Numbered from the stretch's first letter, positions 26,069 to 35,021 are shown. The stretch is 64,000 nt of DNA from Aldersonia sp. NBC_00410 (GCF_026342035.1 NZ_JAPENM010000002.1:1-64000), one strand, 5' to 3'. Numbers and translations are program-made. Notes: generated by a model from the sequence alone, not told the origin.

Positions 26069-26926
26069 ATGACTCACGCCCCCTCGGTGTGGACATCGTT
26101 CCCCGGACTCGACCACACCGTCCGCCACGTCCAGGTCGGCCGCTGGAACACCCGCATCCTCGAAGCCGGAACAGGACCGGACACAGTCGTGCTGATGCCC
26201 GGCACCGGCGGTCACCTCGAGGCCTACACCCGCAACTTCGCCGACTTCGCCGCACAGCACCGAGTTGTCGCGTTCGACTACCCCGGCCACGGCTACACCA
26301 CCCACGCCGAGTCCGACCTCGAACTCGACGACTACGTCGCGCACCTGCTCGGCCTGCTCGACACACTCGGCATCGACAAAGCTCATCTCAACGGCGAATC
26401 ACTCGGCGGCTGGGTGGCCGTCAAATTCGCCGCCGCACACCCCGATCGGGTCGGGAAGCTCGTGCTCAACACCCCCGGCGGCACCATGTCCACCCCCGAA
26501 GTCATGGAGAAGATCCGCGGCCTGTCCCAAGCCGCCGCCGACGATCCCAGCCCCGAACAGATCCGCGCACGACTGGAATGGCTGATGGCCGACAATGCCA
26601 GCGTCACAGACGAACTCGTCGAAATTCGCCGAGGAATCTACTCCCAGCCCGGGTTCGCCGACTCCATGCGACACATTCTGTGCCTGCAAGACCACGACAT
26701 CAGACTGCGCAACCGGATCACCGACGCCGAACTCGCCGCCGTTCCGAACGAAGCGTTGGTCATCTGGACCAGCAACGACCCCTCCGGGCCCGCCGGTGCC
26801 GGCATGGACATGGCCGAAAAGATCCCGGGCGGCCGATTCGAACTGATCACCGGCGCCGGGCACTGGCCGCAGTGGGAACAAGCCGAGCACTTCAACAAAG
26901 TCGTGCTGGCGTTCCTCGCCGAATGA
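26069..26926 (+). CDS. mhpC: Alpha/beta hydrolase, meta-cleavage product C-C hydrolase
   Basis: A 285-residue alpha/beta hydrolase. It has the oxyanion region PGTGGHLEAYTRNF (about 48-61), nucleophile elbow GESLGGW (about 110-116) and C-terminal His in GAGHWPQWEQAEHFN. The acid residue is less clear. By position directly behind the extradiol dioxygenase it should hydrolyse the ring-fission product to 2-hydroxypenta-2,4-dienoate and a side-chain acid (succinate, if the substrate is the phenylpropionate type). ATG follows GAAAGGAA. The assignment to MhpC rests on context as much as on sequence. Confidence 0.8.
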   Translation: MTHAPSVWTSFPGLDHTVRHVQVGRWNTRILEAGTGPDTVVLMPGTGGHLEAYTRNFADFAAQHRVVAFDYPGHGYTTHAESDLELDDYVAHLLGLLDTLGIDKAHLNGESLGGWVAVKFAAAHPDRVGKLVLNTPGGTMSTPEVMEKIRGLSQAAADDPSPEQIRARLEWLMADNASVTDELVEIRRGIYSQPGFADSMRHILCLQDHDIRLRNRITDAELAAVPNEALVIWTSNDPSGPAGAGMDMAEKIPGGRFELITGAGHWPQWEQAEHFNKVVLAFLAE

Positions 26927-26954
26927 CCCTGCCCGCCACCGGAAGGACCAACAG

Positions 26955-27755
26955 ATGACCACCACCCGAGCAGCGGAATCCGCGATCGTCATCGACGCGG
27001 CCGACCGCCTCGCGACCGCCGCCCACACGGGGTTGCCCTGTCCGCCAGTCATCGATCTGATCGATCCCCGCGACATCGACACCGCCTACCGCGTGCAAAC
27101 CCACAACGTCACCGCCGCGGTCGATGCCGGCCGCCGCATCGTCGGCCGCAAGATCGGCCTCACCTCACCCGCGGTGCAACAACAACTCGGCGTCGACCAA
27201 CCCGACTTCGGCGTGCTTTTCGCAGACATGGACTGCAGCAACGACGCCCGGATCCGACACGCACGACTGCTCCAGCCACGTATCGAAGCCGAGATCGCGT
27301 TCGTCCTCGCCCGCGACATCACCGCACCCATCACCGCGGACACCGGTCCGGACTACGTCGACCGGGTCGTCGCGTCCTTCGAGATCGTCGACAGCCGCAT
27401 CGAGGCCTGGAACATCAGCCTCGCCGACACCGTGGCCGACAACGCCTCCTCGGGCCTCTACGTACTCGGCGACTCGATCGCCCGCATCGACACACCGGAC
27501 CTGGCCACCATCGAAATGACCATGACCCAGAACGGCACCGAAATCTCGCGTGGTGTCGGATCGGACTGCCTCGGCAGCCCCTGGCACGCCCTGGCCTGGT
27601 TGGCCAACACCAGCCTGTCCTACGGTTCGCCACTGCATGCCGGTGACGTCGTCCTCTCCGGCGCACTCGGACCGATGGTGCCCGTCGCCCGCGGCGCCAC
27701 CTACACCGCCACCATCACCGGGGTCGGCGACGTCCGCGCGTCGTTCACCGCCTGA
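26955..27755 (+). CDS. mhpD: 2-oxopent-4-enoate (2-hydroxypentadienoate) hydratase
   Basis: A 266-residue member of the fumarylacetoacetase-fold hydratase family. Typical blocks are [23 protein letters not shown] (about 64-86), with GVLFADM, the metal-binding PRIEAEIAF (about 110-118) and the strand SFEIVDSRI. It adds water to 2-hydroxypenta-2,4-dienoate to give 4-hydroxy-2-oxovalerate. ATG follows GGAAGGA. It lies between the C-C hydrolase and the acylating aldehyde dehydrogenase, the usual order in meta-cleavage operons. Confidence 0.9.
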   Translation: MTTTRAAESAIVIDAADRLATAAHTGLPCPPVIDLIDPRDIDTAYRVQTHNVTAAVDAGRRIVGRKIGLTSPAVQQQLGVDQPDFGVLFADMDCSNDARIRHARLLQPRIEAEIAFVLARDITAPITADTGPDYVDRVVASFEIVDSRIEAWNISLADTVADNASSGLYVLGDSIARIDTPDLATIEMTMTQNGTEISRGVGSDCLGSPWHALAWLANTSLSYGSPLHAGDVVLSGALGPMVPVARGATYTATITGVGDVRASFTA

Positions 27756-27773
27756 GATCAGAAAGACACCGCC

Positions 27774-28715
27774 ATGCCCAGAACGAAAGTTGCCGTCATC
27801 GGCTCCGGAAACATCGGAACCGACCTCGTCATCAAACTCGAGCGTGTCGCCAAACACCTCGAAATCGCCGTCCTCGTCGGAATCGACCCCGCCTCCGACG
27901 GACTCGCCCGAGCACGACGACTCGGCATCGACACCGTCAGCAACGGCGTCCATGGCCTGATCGACCACCCCGACTTCGCCGACATCGCGATCATCTTCGA
28001 TTCCACATCCGCCCAAGCACATATTGCGAACGCAGAAGCGTTGCGGCCCTTCGACAAACACCTGATCGACCTGACGCCGGCCGCACTCGGTCCCTACGTC
28101 GTGCCCGCGGTCAACCTCGACCAACATCTGGCCGCGCCCGACATCAACATGGTCACCTGTGGAGGACAGGCCACCATCCCGATAGTCGCCGCCATCTCGC
28201 GCGTCACCGCCGTGCACTACGCCGAAATCGTGGCGTCGATCGCCTCCAAATCGGCCGGGCCCGGCACCCGCGCAAACATCGACGAATTCACCGAAACCAC
28301 GGCCAAGGCCATCGAAAAGGTCGGCGGCGCGGCCCGCGGAAAAGCCATCATCGTGCTCAACCCCGCCGATCCCCCACTGATCATGCGCGATACCGTGCTC
28401 GCACTCGTCAGCGCACCCGACCAGGACGCCATCCGCGAATCCGTGCAGCAGATGATCGCCACAGTGTCGGCCTACGTACCCGGATACCGGCTCAAGCACG
28501 ACGTCCAGTTCAGCAAGGTCGACGGCAACCTCGCCACCCTGATCGGGGACGACCCCGTTCCCGGTCCGCTGTGGAAGGTCTCAGTTTTCCTCGAAGTCGA
28601 AGGCGCCGCACACTACCTGCCCGCCTACGCCGGCAACCTCGACATCATGACCTCGGCAGCGCTTCAAGTCGCCGAAACCATCGCCGAAAAAATAACATTG
28701 GAGATGGCACGATGA
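27774..28715 (+). CDS. mhpF: Acetaldehyde dehydrogenase (acylating)
   Basis: A 313-residue CoA-acylating acetaldehyde dehydrogenase, which converts acetaldehyde to acetyl-CoA with NAD. The Rossmann motif [11 protein letters not shown] is at 8-18, the catalytic Cys129 lies in [11 protein letters not shown], and the domain ending [16 protein letters not shown] matches the family. The stop overlaps the aldolase start by 4 bases. The two proteins are known to form a channelling complex, so coupled translation fits stoichiometric assembly. Confidence 0.92.
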   Translation: MPRTKVAVIGSGNIGTDLVIKLERVAKHLEIAVLVGIDPASDGLARARRLGIDTVSNGVHGLIDHPDFADIAIIFDSTSAQAHIANAEALRPFDKHLIDLTPAALGPYVVPAVNLDQHLAAPDINMVTCGGQATIPIVAAISRVTAVHYAEIVASIASKSAGPGTRANIDEFTETTAKAIEKVGGAARGKAIIVLNPADPPLIMRDTVLALVSAPDQDAIRESVQQMIATVSAYVPGYRLKHDVQFSKVDGNLATLIGDDPVPGPLWKVSVFLEVEGAAHYLPAYAGNLDIMTSAALQVAETIAEKITLEMAR

Positions 28716-29755
28716 CCACGCCAGCCCGCACCGCCGACGACGGCGTCGCCCTCTACATCCAAGACGTCACCCTGCGCGACGGCATGCACGCCACCCGGCA
28801 CCACATCACCCCCGCCAACGTGGCCGGCGTCGCCGCCGCACTCGACCGTGCCGGCGTCGACGCCATCGAGGTCTCCCACGGCGACGGACTCGCCGGCCAC
28901 AGCCTCACCTACGGCCCCGGCAGCAACACCGACTGGGAATGGATCGAAGCCGCCGCCAGCGTCGTCCACCGCGCACGACTGACCACCCTGCTACTCCCCG
29001 GGATCGGCACCGTCGCCGAACTCGAACATGCGCACGCACTGGGTGTCACCTCCGTCCGCGTGGCCACCCACTGCACCGAAGCCGACGTTTCGGCCCAACA
29101 CATCAGCACCGCACGCGAATTCGGCATGGACGTCTCCGGATTCTTGATGATGTCGCACATGGCCGAACCCGCCGAACTCGCGAAACAAGCCAAACTCATG
29201 GAAACCTATGGTGCCCACTGTGTGTACGTCACCGACTCCGGCGGCCGACTGACCATGAACGACGTCCGCCAACGCGTCACCGCCTACCGCGACATCCTCG
29301 ACGAGGGCACTCAGATCGGCATCCACGCCCACCAAAACCTCTCGCTCGCCGTCGCCAACTCCGTCGTCGCCGCCGAATCCGGTGCGACGCGTATCGATGC
29401 TTCCCTCGCCGGACATGGCGCAGGCGCCGGCAACTGCCCCATCGAGCCGTTCATCGCCGTCGCCGATCTACACGGCTGGAAACACAACTGCGACCTCTTC
29501 GCACTCGAGGACGCCGCCGACGACATCATCCGGCCGCTGCAGGACCGGCCCGTCCAGGTCGACCGCGAGACCCTGACCCTCGGCTACGCCGGCGTCTACT
29601 CGAGCTTCCTGCGTCATGCCGAAACCGCCTCCGCCGAATACGGAATCGACACGCGCGACATCCTCCTGGCCGTAGGGCAACGCGGCCTCGTCGGCGGACA
29701 AGAAGACCTCATCACCGACGTCGCACTCGACCTCAAATCAGCCGCGAACAGGTGA
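28712..29755 (+). CDS. mhpE: 4-hydroxy-2-oxovalerate aldolase
   Basis: A 347-residue class II (metal-dependent) HMGL-like aldolase, which cleaves 4-hydroxy-2-oxovalerate into pyruvate and acetaldehyde. The catalytic [10 protein letters not shown] is at 21-30 (Asp23 metal ligand), the metal-binding HAHQN at about 198-202, and the C-terminal domain, which contacts the dehydrogenase, ends [16 protein letters not shown]. It is the last intact gene of the operon. A GTG of a broken SDR gene overlaps its stop, so the operon once continued. Confidence 0.92.
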   Translation: MTTPARTADDGVALYIQDVTLRDGMHATRHHITPANVAGVAAALDRAGVDAIEVSHGDGLAGHSLTYGPGSNTDWEWIEAAASVVHRARLTTLLLPGIGTVAELEHAHALGVTSVRVATHCTEADVSAQHISTAREFGMDVSGFLMMSHMAEPAELAKQAKLMETYGAHCVYVTDSGGRLTMNDVRQRVTAYRDILDEGTQIGIHAHQNLSLAVANSVVAAESGATRIDASLAGHGAGAGNCPIEPFIAVADLHGWKHNCDLFALEDAADDIIRPLQDRPVQVDRETLTLGYAGVYSSFLRHAETASAEYGIDTRDILLAVGQRGLVGGQEDLITDVALDLKSAANR

Positions 29756-29805
29756 CCGAACTCGATAGTCGCGTCGCAGTCGTGACCGGCGGGAGTCGCC
29801 GGTAG
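29752..29805 (+). pseudogene. SDR N-terminus cut off by repeat family 1
   Basis: Seventeen codons starting GTG (overlapping the aldolase stop by 4 bases) read [16 protein letters not shown], the beginning of a short-chain dehydrogenase up to the glycine-rich loop. A stop follows, and the repeat starts within two bases. The downstream part of the SDR gene is absent. Confidence 0.65.
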
Positions 29806-29806
29806 C

Positions 29807-30308
29807 CGGCACTCGATGCCGCGCTCGTGGGTGCGAATGGAATCACCAAGCGGAACGTCATCGGAGGCGCAATGGGGAGCCGTGGCCAGCGTCTACCCCG
29901 GTTCGGGCGCTGACCTGCACCTATGATGCGAATCGGGACGCCGTGCAGAAGTTCGTGACCTCCCGCCACGCGAGCGGAAAAGCGCTTGGCCACATTTTGG
30001 CCGGATGGAGGCGCGGGATACGGCTATCTGAAACGCAGAATCGCATTTCAAAACATACTTTGGCCTGCAGTTTTGGTGTGTGGTCCCGGCTGGGATCGAA
30101 CCAGCGACCTTCCGCGTGTGAAATGGACACAACCCCAGGAGATTTCGGAACTACCAGGTCAGACCGGGCGCACCTGCTCCAGTTGGACCAACTGGACCGG
30201 TACGCCCGATCCGTTGGCCGGATATTGGCCACATGGACACTCGACCAGAACCGTGATCGGGTGGCACCGGATGCCGTGACACCGCGTGCCGCGGCCGGAC
30301 CGGGCACA
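29807..30308. repeat. Dispersed repeat family 1, full copy with tRNA 3'-half module
   Basis: About 500 bases that align by eye with 51,581-52,088 along the whole length, and with 32,751-32,966 at both ends. The block 29,937-30,121, ending in a tRNA 3' half (30,081-30,122, minus strand, T-arm GCTGG-TTCGATC-CCAGC, cut in the anticodon loop with CAC), is present here and in the 51.6-kb copy but cleanly missing from the 32.7-kb copy. The downstream arm contains aggtcagacc and the palindromic ccagttggaccaactgg. No gene is seen in this stretch. Confidence 0.7.
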
Positions 30309-30332
30309 CGCCCAGCACTGAGGATCGGTCCG

Positions 30333-30956
30333 CTAGATTTCGGAGGCGGAATCCGGCCCCGCGAGAACCAGATTCACCAGGCGCGTGACATAGTCGGCGT
30401 CGGCGGCTGGTGGACCGGCCGCCTCGTGCGAAAAGAGGATGTGGCTCAGGGCCGCCCCCGTCAGCATTTCCAACAGCATGGTGACGTTGCTAGCGGCGGG
30501 CAATTCACCGCGGTCGATTCCACGTCGCACGATATCGCGGGTAGTCGCGAAGCGGCTGACGCTGATGGTCTGCGTGAGCGGCTCGAGAAGCTCGGGAAAG
30601 ACTCGCGCGTCGAGCGCGACCCGTAATGCAACCAATCCGGACTGGGACTGATAGCCGGACAGCAGTTGCCGCGTCAGTTCCTTCAGATCACCACGCAGGG
30701 TGCCGGTGTCGATCGGGTCGTGCAGCGGCGTCACCTGCTCGAGTGCCCCGATCAGCAGTTCGATCTTGGTGGGCCATCGGCGATAGATCGCCGCGCGGCC
30801 CACCCCGGCAGTCTTCGCCACCGCGTCGATGGTGAAGCCCGACCATCCGGTCTCCCAGTAGACGGTCTGCACCGCAGCGAATACCCGGGCCTCGATCCCG
30901 GGGTCTCGCGGACGGCCACGCACGGTCGATGCGTGCGGAGGCGTCCGGGAAGTCAC
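30333..30956 (-). CDS. TetR-family repressor, divergent from a secreted lipase
   Basis: A 207-residue TetR-family protein: N-terminal helix-turn-helix FTIDAVAKTAGVGRAAIYRRWPTK (about 41-64) and an all-helical C-terminal domain of the TetR_C_11-like type (LLSGYQSQSGLVALRVALDARVFPELLEP). Start is GTG. It is divergent from the lipase gene; a perfect palindrome lies inside the -35/-10 spacer of the lipase promoter, so it most likely represses the lipase. Confidence 0.85.
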   Translation of the reverse strand: MTSRTPPHASTVRGRPRDPGIEARVFAAVQTVYWETGWSGFTIDAVAKTAGVGRAAIYRRWPTKIELLIGALEQVTPLHDPIDTGTLRGDLKELTRQLLSGYQSQSGLVALRVALDARVFPELLEPLTQTISVSRFATTRDIVRRGIDRGELPAASNVTMLLEMLTGAALSHILFSHEAAGPPAADADYVTRLVNLVLAGPDSASEI

Positions 30957-30990
30957 GGCTCAATCTTGCCCGACGACCGTCAAACCACCC

Positions 30991-31019
30991 TTGACTTTCA
31001 GACACGCGCTGTCTGTAAT
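30991..31019 (+). promoter_or_regulatory. Sigma-A type promoter with embedded TetR operator
   Basis: TTGACT (30,991-30,996), 17 bases, TGTAAT (31,014-31,019) is close to consensus. The spacer and -10 edge contain the perfect palindrome cagaca-cgcgc-tgtctg (30,999-31,015), so repressor binding would block polymerase. It faces the lipase gene at 31,070. Confidence 0.7.
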
Positions 31020-31069
31020 GTGGGTCACGCGACGTCAGGTGTGTCCTGGACCACTTCTCGGACACTGCC

Positions 31070-32404
31070 GTGGGGGATGGAGTGAACCGGATGCAATGCG
31101 GTGTGCGGACCTGGTCGGCAGTGCTTGCGACGACCTTCGGTGTGTTGATCAGCGGATTCGCCACGCCACACGCCTCGGCGAGCCCACCCGAGGTGCCCGC
31201 TCCGTCCGGCCCGTGGGGGTCCTTTTACGATCCGCCCGCGGTATTGCCGGGCAACGCTGCCGGCGATGTGATTCGCGAACAGGCCTTCACACCGATCCTG
31301 TCGATCCCTACGGCGACGGGAGCAATCCCCGGTTCGGCTCGGCGCATCATGTATCGCAGCGTCGATGACGACGGTCGTCCAATCCCCGTGTCCGGCACCT
31401 ACTTCGAGCCAAGCACTGCTTGGCAGGGCCGCGGGCCGCGCCCCCTGGTCTCGCTGGCATCGGGAACGATCGGCGCAGGTCGCCAGTGCGCGCCATCCAT
31501 CGCGATGCAATCGCTGCTGCACTACCGACCGCCGTTCGACTTGTCGGTGGCCTACGAGCAACTGGCTGTCGATTACCTGCTCGCGCAGGGGATCGCCGTC
31601 GTTTTCACCGACTATGTCGGCCTCGGTACCCCGGGGCCGCACCCCTACATCAACCGCGGCTACTCGGCGCGTGCGGTCATCGACGCCGCGCGAGCCGCCC
31701 AGCGGCTCCCGGGAACCTCGCTGAGCACATCGGGGCCGGTCGGGTTCTGGGGCTACTCCCAGGGCGGCCATGCCGTTGCGGCGGCGGCGGAGCTACAGCC
31801 AACCTATGCGCCCGAGTTGAATGTGCAGGGCACGTATGCGGGTGCCCCGCCGGTGGCGCTCGCCGACACTCTGGCCCGGGGCGAAGGAAGCACGCTCATC
31901 GGGGCTGTCGGCTACTTCCTCAACGGTGCCCTACGCACCAATCCCGAGATCGGACCGGTGCTCGACCGCGTCCTCAACGACGCGGGCCGAGCCATGATGC
32001 GCAACACCGCGAATCAGTGCGTCGGGGAAACTCTGCTGAACTACTCGTTCCAGCACACCACGCAGTGGACGAAGACTGGCGAACCACTCGGCGCTGCGAT
32101 TACGAACGACCCGATTGGGCGACGCATCATCGAGGAACAGGCCGTCGGAAACCTGACCCCCACCGCACCGGTGCTGCTCACCTCCAACGTCAATGACGAC
32201 GTGGTACCCAACTCCCGTGTGCGCGACCTCGCACACACGTGGTGCGAACGAGGAGTACCGGTCACGCTCAACAACATTGAGCTGCCACCGATCCTCCCGA
32301 GCACCGCCACCGGTCACGGTATCCCGGAGTTCGCCAACATACCGGCGGCCGCATCGTGGATTATCGACCGTTTCAACGGCATCGCTCCGGCGCCCTGCAG
32401 TTGA
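31070..32404 (+). CDS. Secreted lipase (LIP-type alpha/beta hydrolase)
   Basis: A 444-residue exported lipase/esterase of the secretory lipase family common in Rhodococcus, Nocardia and Mycobacterium. A signal peptide is visible (basic start, hydrophobic TWSAVLATTFGVLISGFA, cleavage near ASA-SPP). The nucleophile lies in GYSQGGHA (Ser about 230), the acid in SNVNDDVVP and the His in TGHGIPEF. Four Cys residues in the mature part could form two disulfides. Start is GTG at 31,070 or ATG at 31,091. It is probably repressed by the divergent TetR protein and hydrolyses extracellular acyl esters. Confidence 0.87.
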   Translation: MGDGVNRMQCGVRTWSAVLATTFGVLISGFATPHASASPPEVPAPSGPWGSFYDPPAVLPGNAAGDVIREQAFTPILSIPTATGAIPGSARRIMYRSVDDDGRPIPVSGTYFEPSTAWQGRGPRPLVSLASGTIGAGRQCAPSIAMQSLLHYRPPFDLSVAYEQLAVDYLLAQGIAVVFTDYVGLGTPGPHPYINRGYSARAVIDAARAAQRLPGTSLSTSGPVGFWGYSQGGHAVAAAAELQPTYAPELNVQGTYAGAPPVALADTLARGEGSTLIGAVGYFLNGALRTNPEIGPVLDRVLNDAGRAMMRNTANQCVGETLLNYSFQHTTQWTKTGEPLGAAITNDPIGRRIIEEQAVGNLTPTAPVLLTSNVNDDVVPNSRVRDLAHTWCERGVPVTLNNIELPPILPSTATGHGIPEFANIPAAASWIIDRFNGIAPAPCS

Positions 32405-32416
32405 GCTGCGGATACA

Positions 32417-32461
32417 CGAATGCGCCCGTCGGCTGGGGCAACTGGCCAACGGGCGCATTCG
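32417..32461 (+). terminator. Terminator-type hairpin after the lipase
   Basis: Perfect 13-bp stem cgaatgcgcccgt / acgggcgcattcg with a 19-base loop, beginning 12 bases after the lipase stop. Confidence 0.75.
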
Positions 32462-32473
32462 CGCTTCCCTTGG

Positions 32474-32678
32474 CTAGCGCCGCATCTGGCCCGAGCCGAT
32501 CATGAAGGTCATGAAATTCCCCGCGGTAGCGGCCTGGTCGGCGCAGTACTCGGCTTGTGCCGGGCAGTAGTCCGTCGAAGCCGGGCAAGGGCGAGTCCGT
32601 GTACGCCGCGCCGGTCAGCGCCGCGGTGAACCTGAAGATGATGCACGTCAGGAAGCGCCGACGAGCCAACGACGCCAT
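32474..32678 (-). pseudogene. Small secreted Cys-containing protein with a frameshift
   Basis: From the ATG at 32,678 the frame reads MASLARRRFLTCIIFRFTAA, then LTGAAYTDSP: a signal-peptide-like start. Near 32,585-32,592 (cttgcccg) the frame must shift by one base to continue as CPASTDYCPAQAEYCADQAA and end in MTFMIGSGQMRR. The joined product would be a secreted protein of about 67 residues with three regularly spaced Cys. It is convergent with the lipase. It may be one sequencing error away from intact. Confidence 0.5.
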
Positions 32679-32750
32679 AAGCCACACGGCGCGCGGATGG
32701 TCTATAAGAGCGGACCGCCCAGATCCTCTCGCCCGCCGCTCGCTCGGCGC

Positions 32751-32966
32751 ATCGCGAACGGCACTCGATGCCAAGCGATTCGGGTGCCAGTGGAGTCACC
32801 AAGCGGAACGTCATCGGAGTCCGAATTGGTAGCCGCGCCCAGCGTCCACCCCGGTTCGGTCGTTGACCTGCACCTTTGATGCGAATCGAATGGACACAAC
32901 CCCAAGTGATTTCGGAACTGCCAGGTCAGACCAGCCTCACCCTCCTCCAGCTGGACCAACTGGACC
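32751..32966. repeat. Dispersed repeat family 1, copy lacking the tRNA module
   Basis: Starts with atcgcgaacggcactcgatg like the copy at 51,581 and shares the accaagcggaacgtcatcgg block with both full copies. It then joins gcgaatcg directly to aatggacacaacccc, skipping about 185 bases that in the other copies end in the tRNA 3' half. It ends at ccagctggaccaactggacc, where the LLM pseudogene begins. Confidence 0.65.
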
Positions 32967-33268
32967 AGCCCTGGGTGAGCGCAACGTATTCCGCGCCGAA
33001 TTCCTCCGCCGACGTGTCGAGCCCATCGAGTCGTTCCCGCACCGACTTCCACGAGTCGACGGCCGAATCGATGCCCCAAGGCGCCGAAGAAGATGAATCC
33101 GTCGGCGAGGCGGGCGGCCCGGTCGAAGCGGCCCGCGAAGTCGACGACGGGCTCGGTCAACGGCCGCCGCAGGAGTTCGATCTGCTCTGGGCTCGATCTC
33201 GACGACGACGTCGCTCGAGATATTGCGCGAGTACCGCGCGACTTCGAGGGTGACGCGAAATCCGGCGG
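32967..33268 (-). pseudogene. Remnant of an LLM-class oxidoreductase, several frameshifts
   Basis: Three overlapping frames on the minus strand give pieces that fit together as an LLM/F420-type oxidoreductase: RNISSDVVVEIEPRA, then EQIELLRRPLTEPVVDFAGR with FIFFGALG, then DSWKSVRERLDGLDTSAEEF. The remainder is missing, and the 3' end stops exactly at the border of the repeat at 32,966. Confidence 0.45.
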
Positions 33269-33347
33269 CGACGAGGAGACAAATGCCGCCAGGAGCAAGG
33301 CCGAAACTGACTCCACGAGGATGACACCGATAGCTGAGGGCACAGTC

Positions 33348-33392
33348 AAGTTATTGGCGGCTTGGTGATTCGGGTCCATCGTTCCCATGGCA
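33348..33392. repeat. Short repeat family 3, copy 1
   Basis: About 45 bases (core ggcttggtgattcggg, then cgttc and ggcaca) matching 40,840-40,887 with few changes. Both copies lie just beyond the 3' ends of genes. Confidence 0.5.
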
Positions 33393-33402
33393 CACGCGCC
33401 GC

Positions 33403-34002
33403 TCAGCGGTGCTGATCAATCAGATTGGCAATTGCTTTCTGCGCCTCACCCACCGCGAGGGGAAGCGTTGCGAACATCTCGGCGATCATCATGGCGACCG
33501 GGGTGGTCCACAGCAGCATACTCAATGCGGCGGCATGCGCGTGGTCGTCGCCGGTATCCAATCGCTCGTTCAAGCCCGCAAGAGCAGCACCGAGACGCTC
33601 CAAGTGCCTCGTATCGAGTCCGGCACGCAACCCCTTCGCCGCAATGAGAATCTCCAACCCGGCCATCGCCTTTGGATTGGCGAATGCCTCCCACGTGGCC
33701 CGCACCAACTCATCGGTGTTCATTTCATGCGCAGGATCGGACAACGCTTCGAGCGAACCCACCAAGCGGTCAACAGCGTCTTCGATCACCGCCAGCAACA
33801 GACCATCACGGTCGCCGAAATGATGCTGGATGACACCCCAACTCACGCCGGCCCGTTCGATGATGTGCCGCGCACTCGCAGCGGAAAAGCCTTCTTCACG
33901 AATGCACCGAACCGTCTCGTCGATCAAGAGTTCACGGGTCCGGTCCCCGCGCTCTTGCCTGCCGGTCACTGGACGGTCGGGACGTCTGCGTGCGGTCACC
34001 AC
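33403..34002 (-). CDS. TetR-family regulator
   Basis: A 199-residue TetR-family protein with the helix-turn-helix FSAASARHIIERAGVSWGVIQHHFGDR (about 39-65) and a helical C-terminal domain similar to the BetI/TetR_C_6 group. Start GTG. It is divergent from the membrane protein gene at 34,269; a perfect 16-bp palindrome lies in the gap, which makes that gene its likely target. Confidence 0.83.
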   Translation of the reverse strand: MVTARRRPDRPVTGRQERGDRTRELLIDETVRCIREEGFSAASARHIIERAGVSWGVIQHHFGDRDGLLLAVIEDAVDRLVGSLEALSDPAHEMNTDELVRATWEAFANPKAMAGLEILIAAKGLRAGLDTRHLERLGAALAGLNERLDTGDDHAHAAALSMLLWTTPVAMMIAEMFATLPLAVGEAQKAIANLIDQHR

Positions 34003-34127
34003 CGCAGGCCGCCCAACTCACCGTGGTGCATCATCCGCATCACTTTATGGCACCTGCGATAGTCGCCCACCGTCGACTCAGCAGCCAACATCACCTGCGG
34101 CACCGCAGCAACCCCTTGCAGACAAAA

Positions 34128-34143
34128 CATGGCGTGTGCCATG
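34128..34143. promoter_or_regulatory. Palindrome in the TetR/membrane-protein gap
   Basis: The sequence catggcgtgtgccatg is a perfect 6+6 inverted repeat with a 4-base spacer, about 126 bases upstream of both divergent starts. A possible -35 ttgcag (34,117) precedes it with catgct at 17-base spacing, so the site would lie inside a promoter. Confidence 0.45.
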
Positions 34144-34268
34144 CTACGCGATGTGGAGCCGACCTACCGCTGCGCCATAAATCGACATGCTCGAGCATGG
34201 TCAAGCCGGGGCGGCGCACGGCTCACGCAACGCAATCGCGTGCCCTACCCTCGGTGGAGGTTTGATCC

Positions 34269-35021
34269 ATGACAGAAACCATTCGCCGCGACGACAAGCG
34301 GGATTCGTCGGCGAGGCGCGGATTCTCGTCATTGCAAAAGGCACTGTTCGCCGTGCTGGCGTTCTTCTTTGCGCTCAATGCGGCATTTTGGTATCTCGAG
34401 CACCGGGTTGGGGTATCCCACACCGTCGCGTCCACCACCCTGGTCGCCCTCGTCGTCTGTTGTTTCTTGGTGGCGCTCGCCCTGCCGTGGTTACCGCTTC
34501 CAGGCCGCCGTGACCACACCAAGTCGGAGCGGCTCGGCGCGATGGTCATTGTCTGGGTCTTCATCGCCCTGATTCCACGATTCATCTGGGAACTGCCGTG
34601 GCTCCTGTTCTTCGACCAGATCAAGGAGGGCGTCGAGAACGGGTCGTTCTGGACGTACATGTGGTCACCCGTTCTATTAGGAGGCGACGCCCGATATCTG
34701 AACGGAGATCCGCTCATCGTCGTCATGGAGTGGATCGCCCTCTTCGTCGGCTTCTTCGAGGCGTACGCACTGGTGCAGTTCTTTCGAAATGGCAGACGGT
34801 TCACCAACACTCAACTCTCCTTGATCATGGCGGGGATGATCGTTGAGGTCACGCTGCCAGCGGTCTACTTCGGTGTGGAGATCGCGAACAATATGGAAAG
34901 TATGACGAGCCCAGTGGAAACCTGGATTAAGTTCATCGTCCTGAACCTCTTGTGGTGCACCATGCCGCTCGTGACCTACTTCTGGGCGTTCGTCGATTGG
35001 CTCAACAACATCTCACCGTGA
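34269..35021 (+). CDS. Multi-pass membrane protein, possibly EBP/EXPERA-like
   Basis: A 250-residue integral membrane protein with about six hydrophobic helices: LFAVLAFFFALNAAFWYL (about 26-43), TTLVALVVCCFLVALALPWL (about 56-75), MVIVWVFIALIPRFIWELPW (about 91-110), IVVMEWIALFVGFFEAYALV, SLIMAGMIVEVTLPAVYFG and FIVLNLLWCTMPLVTYFWAF. The Trp/Glu pattern (FIWELPWLLFFD, ending VTYFWAFVDW) is reminiscent of emopamil-binding (EXPERA) proteins, but I cannot confirm that. ATG follows GGTGGAGG. It is probably controlled by the divergent TetR regulator. Confidence 0.65.
   Translation: MTETIRRDDKRDSSARRGFSSLQKALFAVLAFFFALNAAFWYLEHRVGVSHTVASTTLVALVVCCFLVALALPWLPLPGRRDHTKSERLGAMVIVWVFIALIPRFIWELPWLLFFDQIKEGVENGSFWTYMWSPVLLGGDARYLNGDPLIVVMEWIALFVGFFEAYALVQFFRNGRRFTNTQLSLIMAGMIVEVTLPAVYFGVEIANNMESMTSPVETWIKFIVLNLLWCTMPLVTYFWAFVDWLNNISP

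Noticed and set aside
27165-28499. 444-codon Gly/Asp-rich antisense frame
   Set aside because: Antisense shadow of the hydratase and aldehyde dehydrogenase genes.
30081-30122. Functional tRNA gene on the minus strand
   Set aside because: Only the 3' half exists; no D-arm or 5' acceptor strand pairs with it, and the same fragment recurs in other repeat copies.
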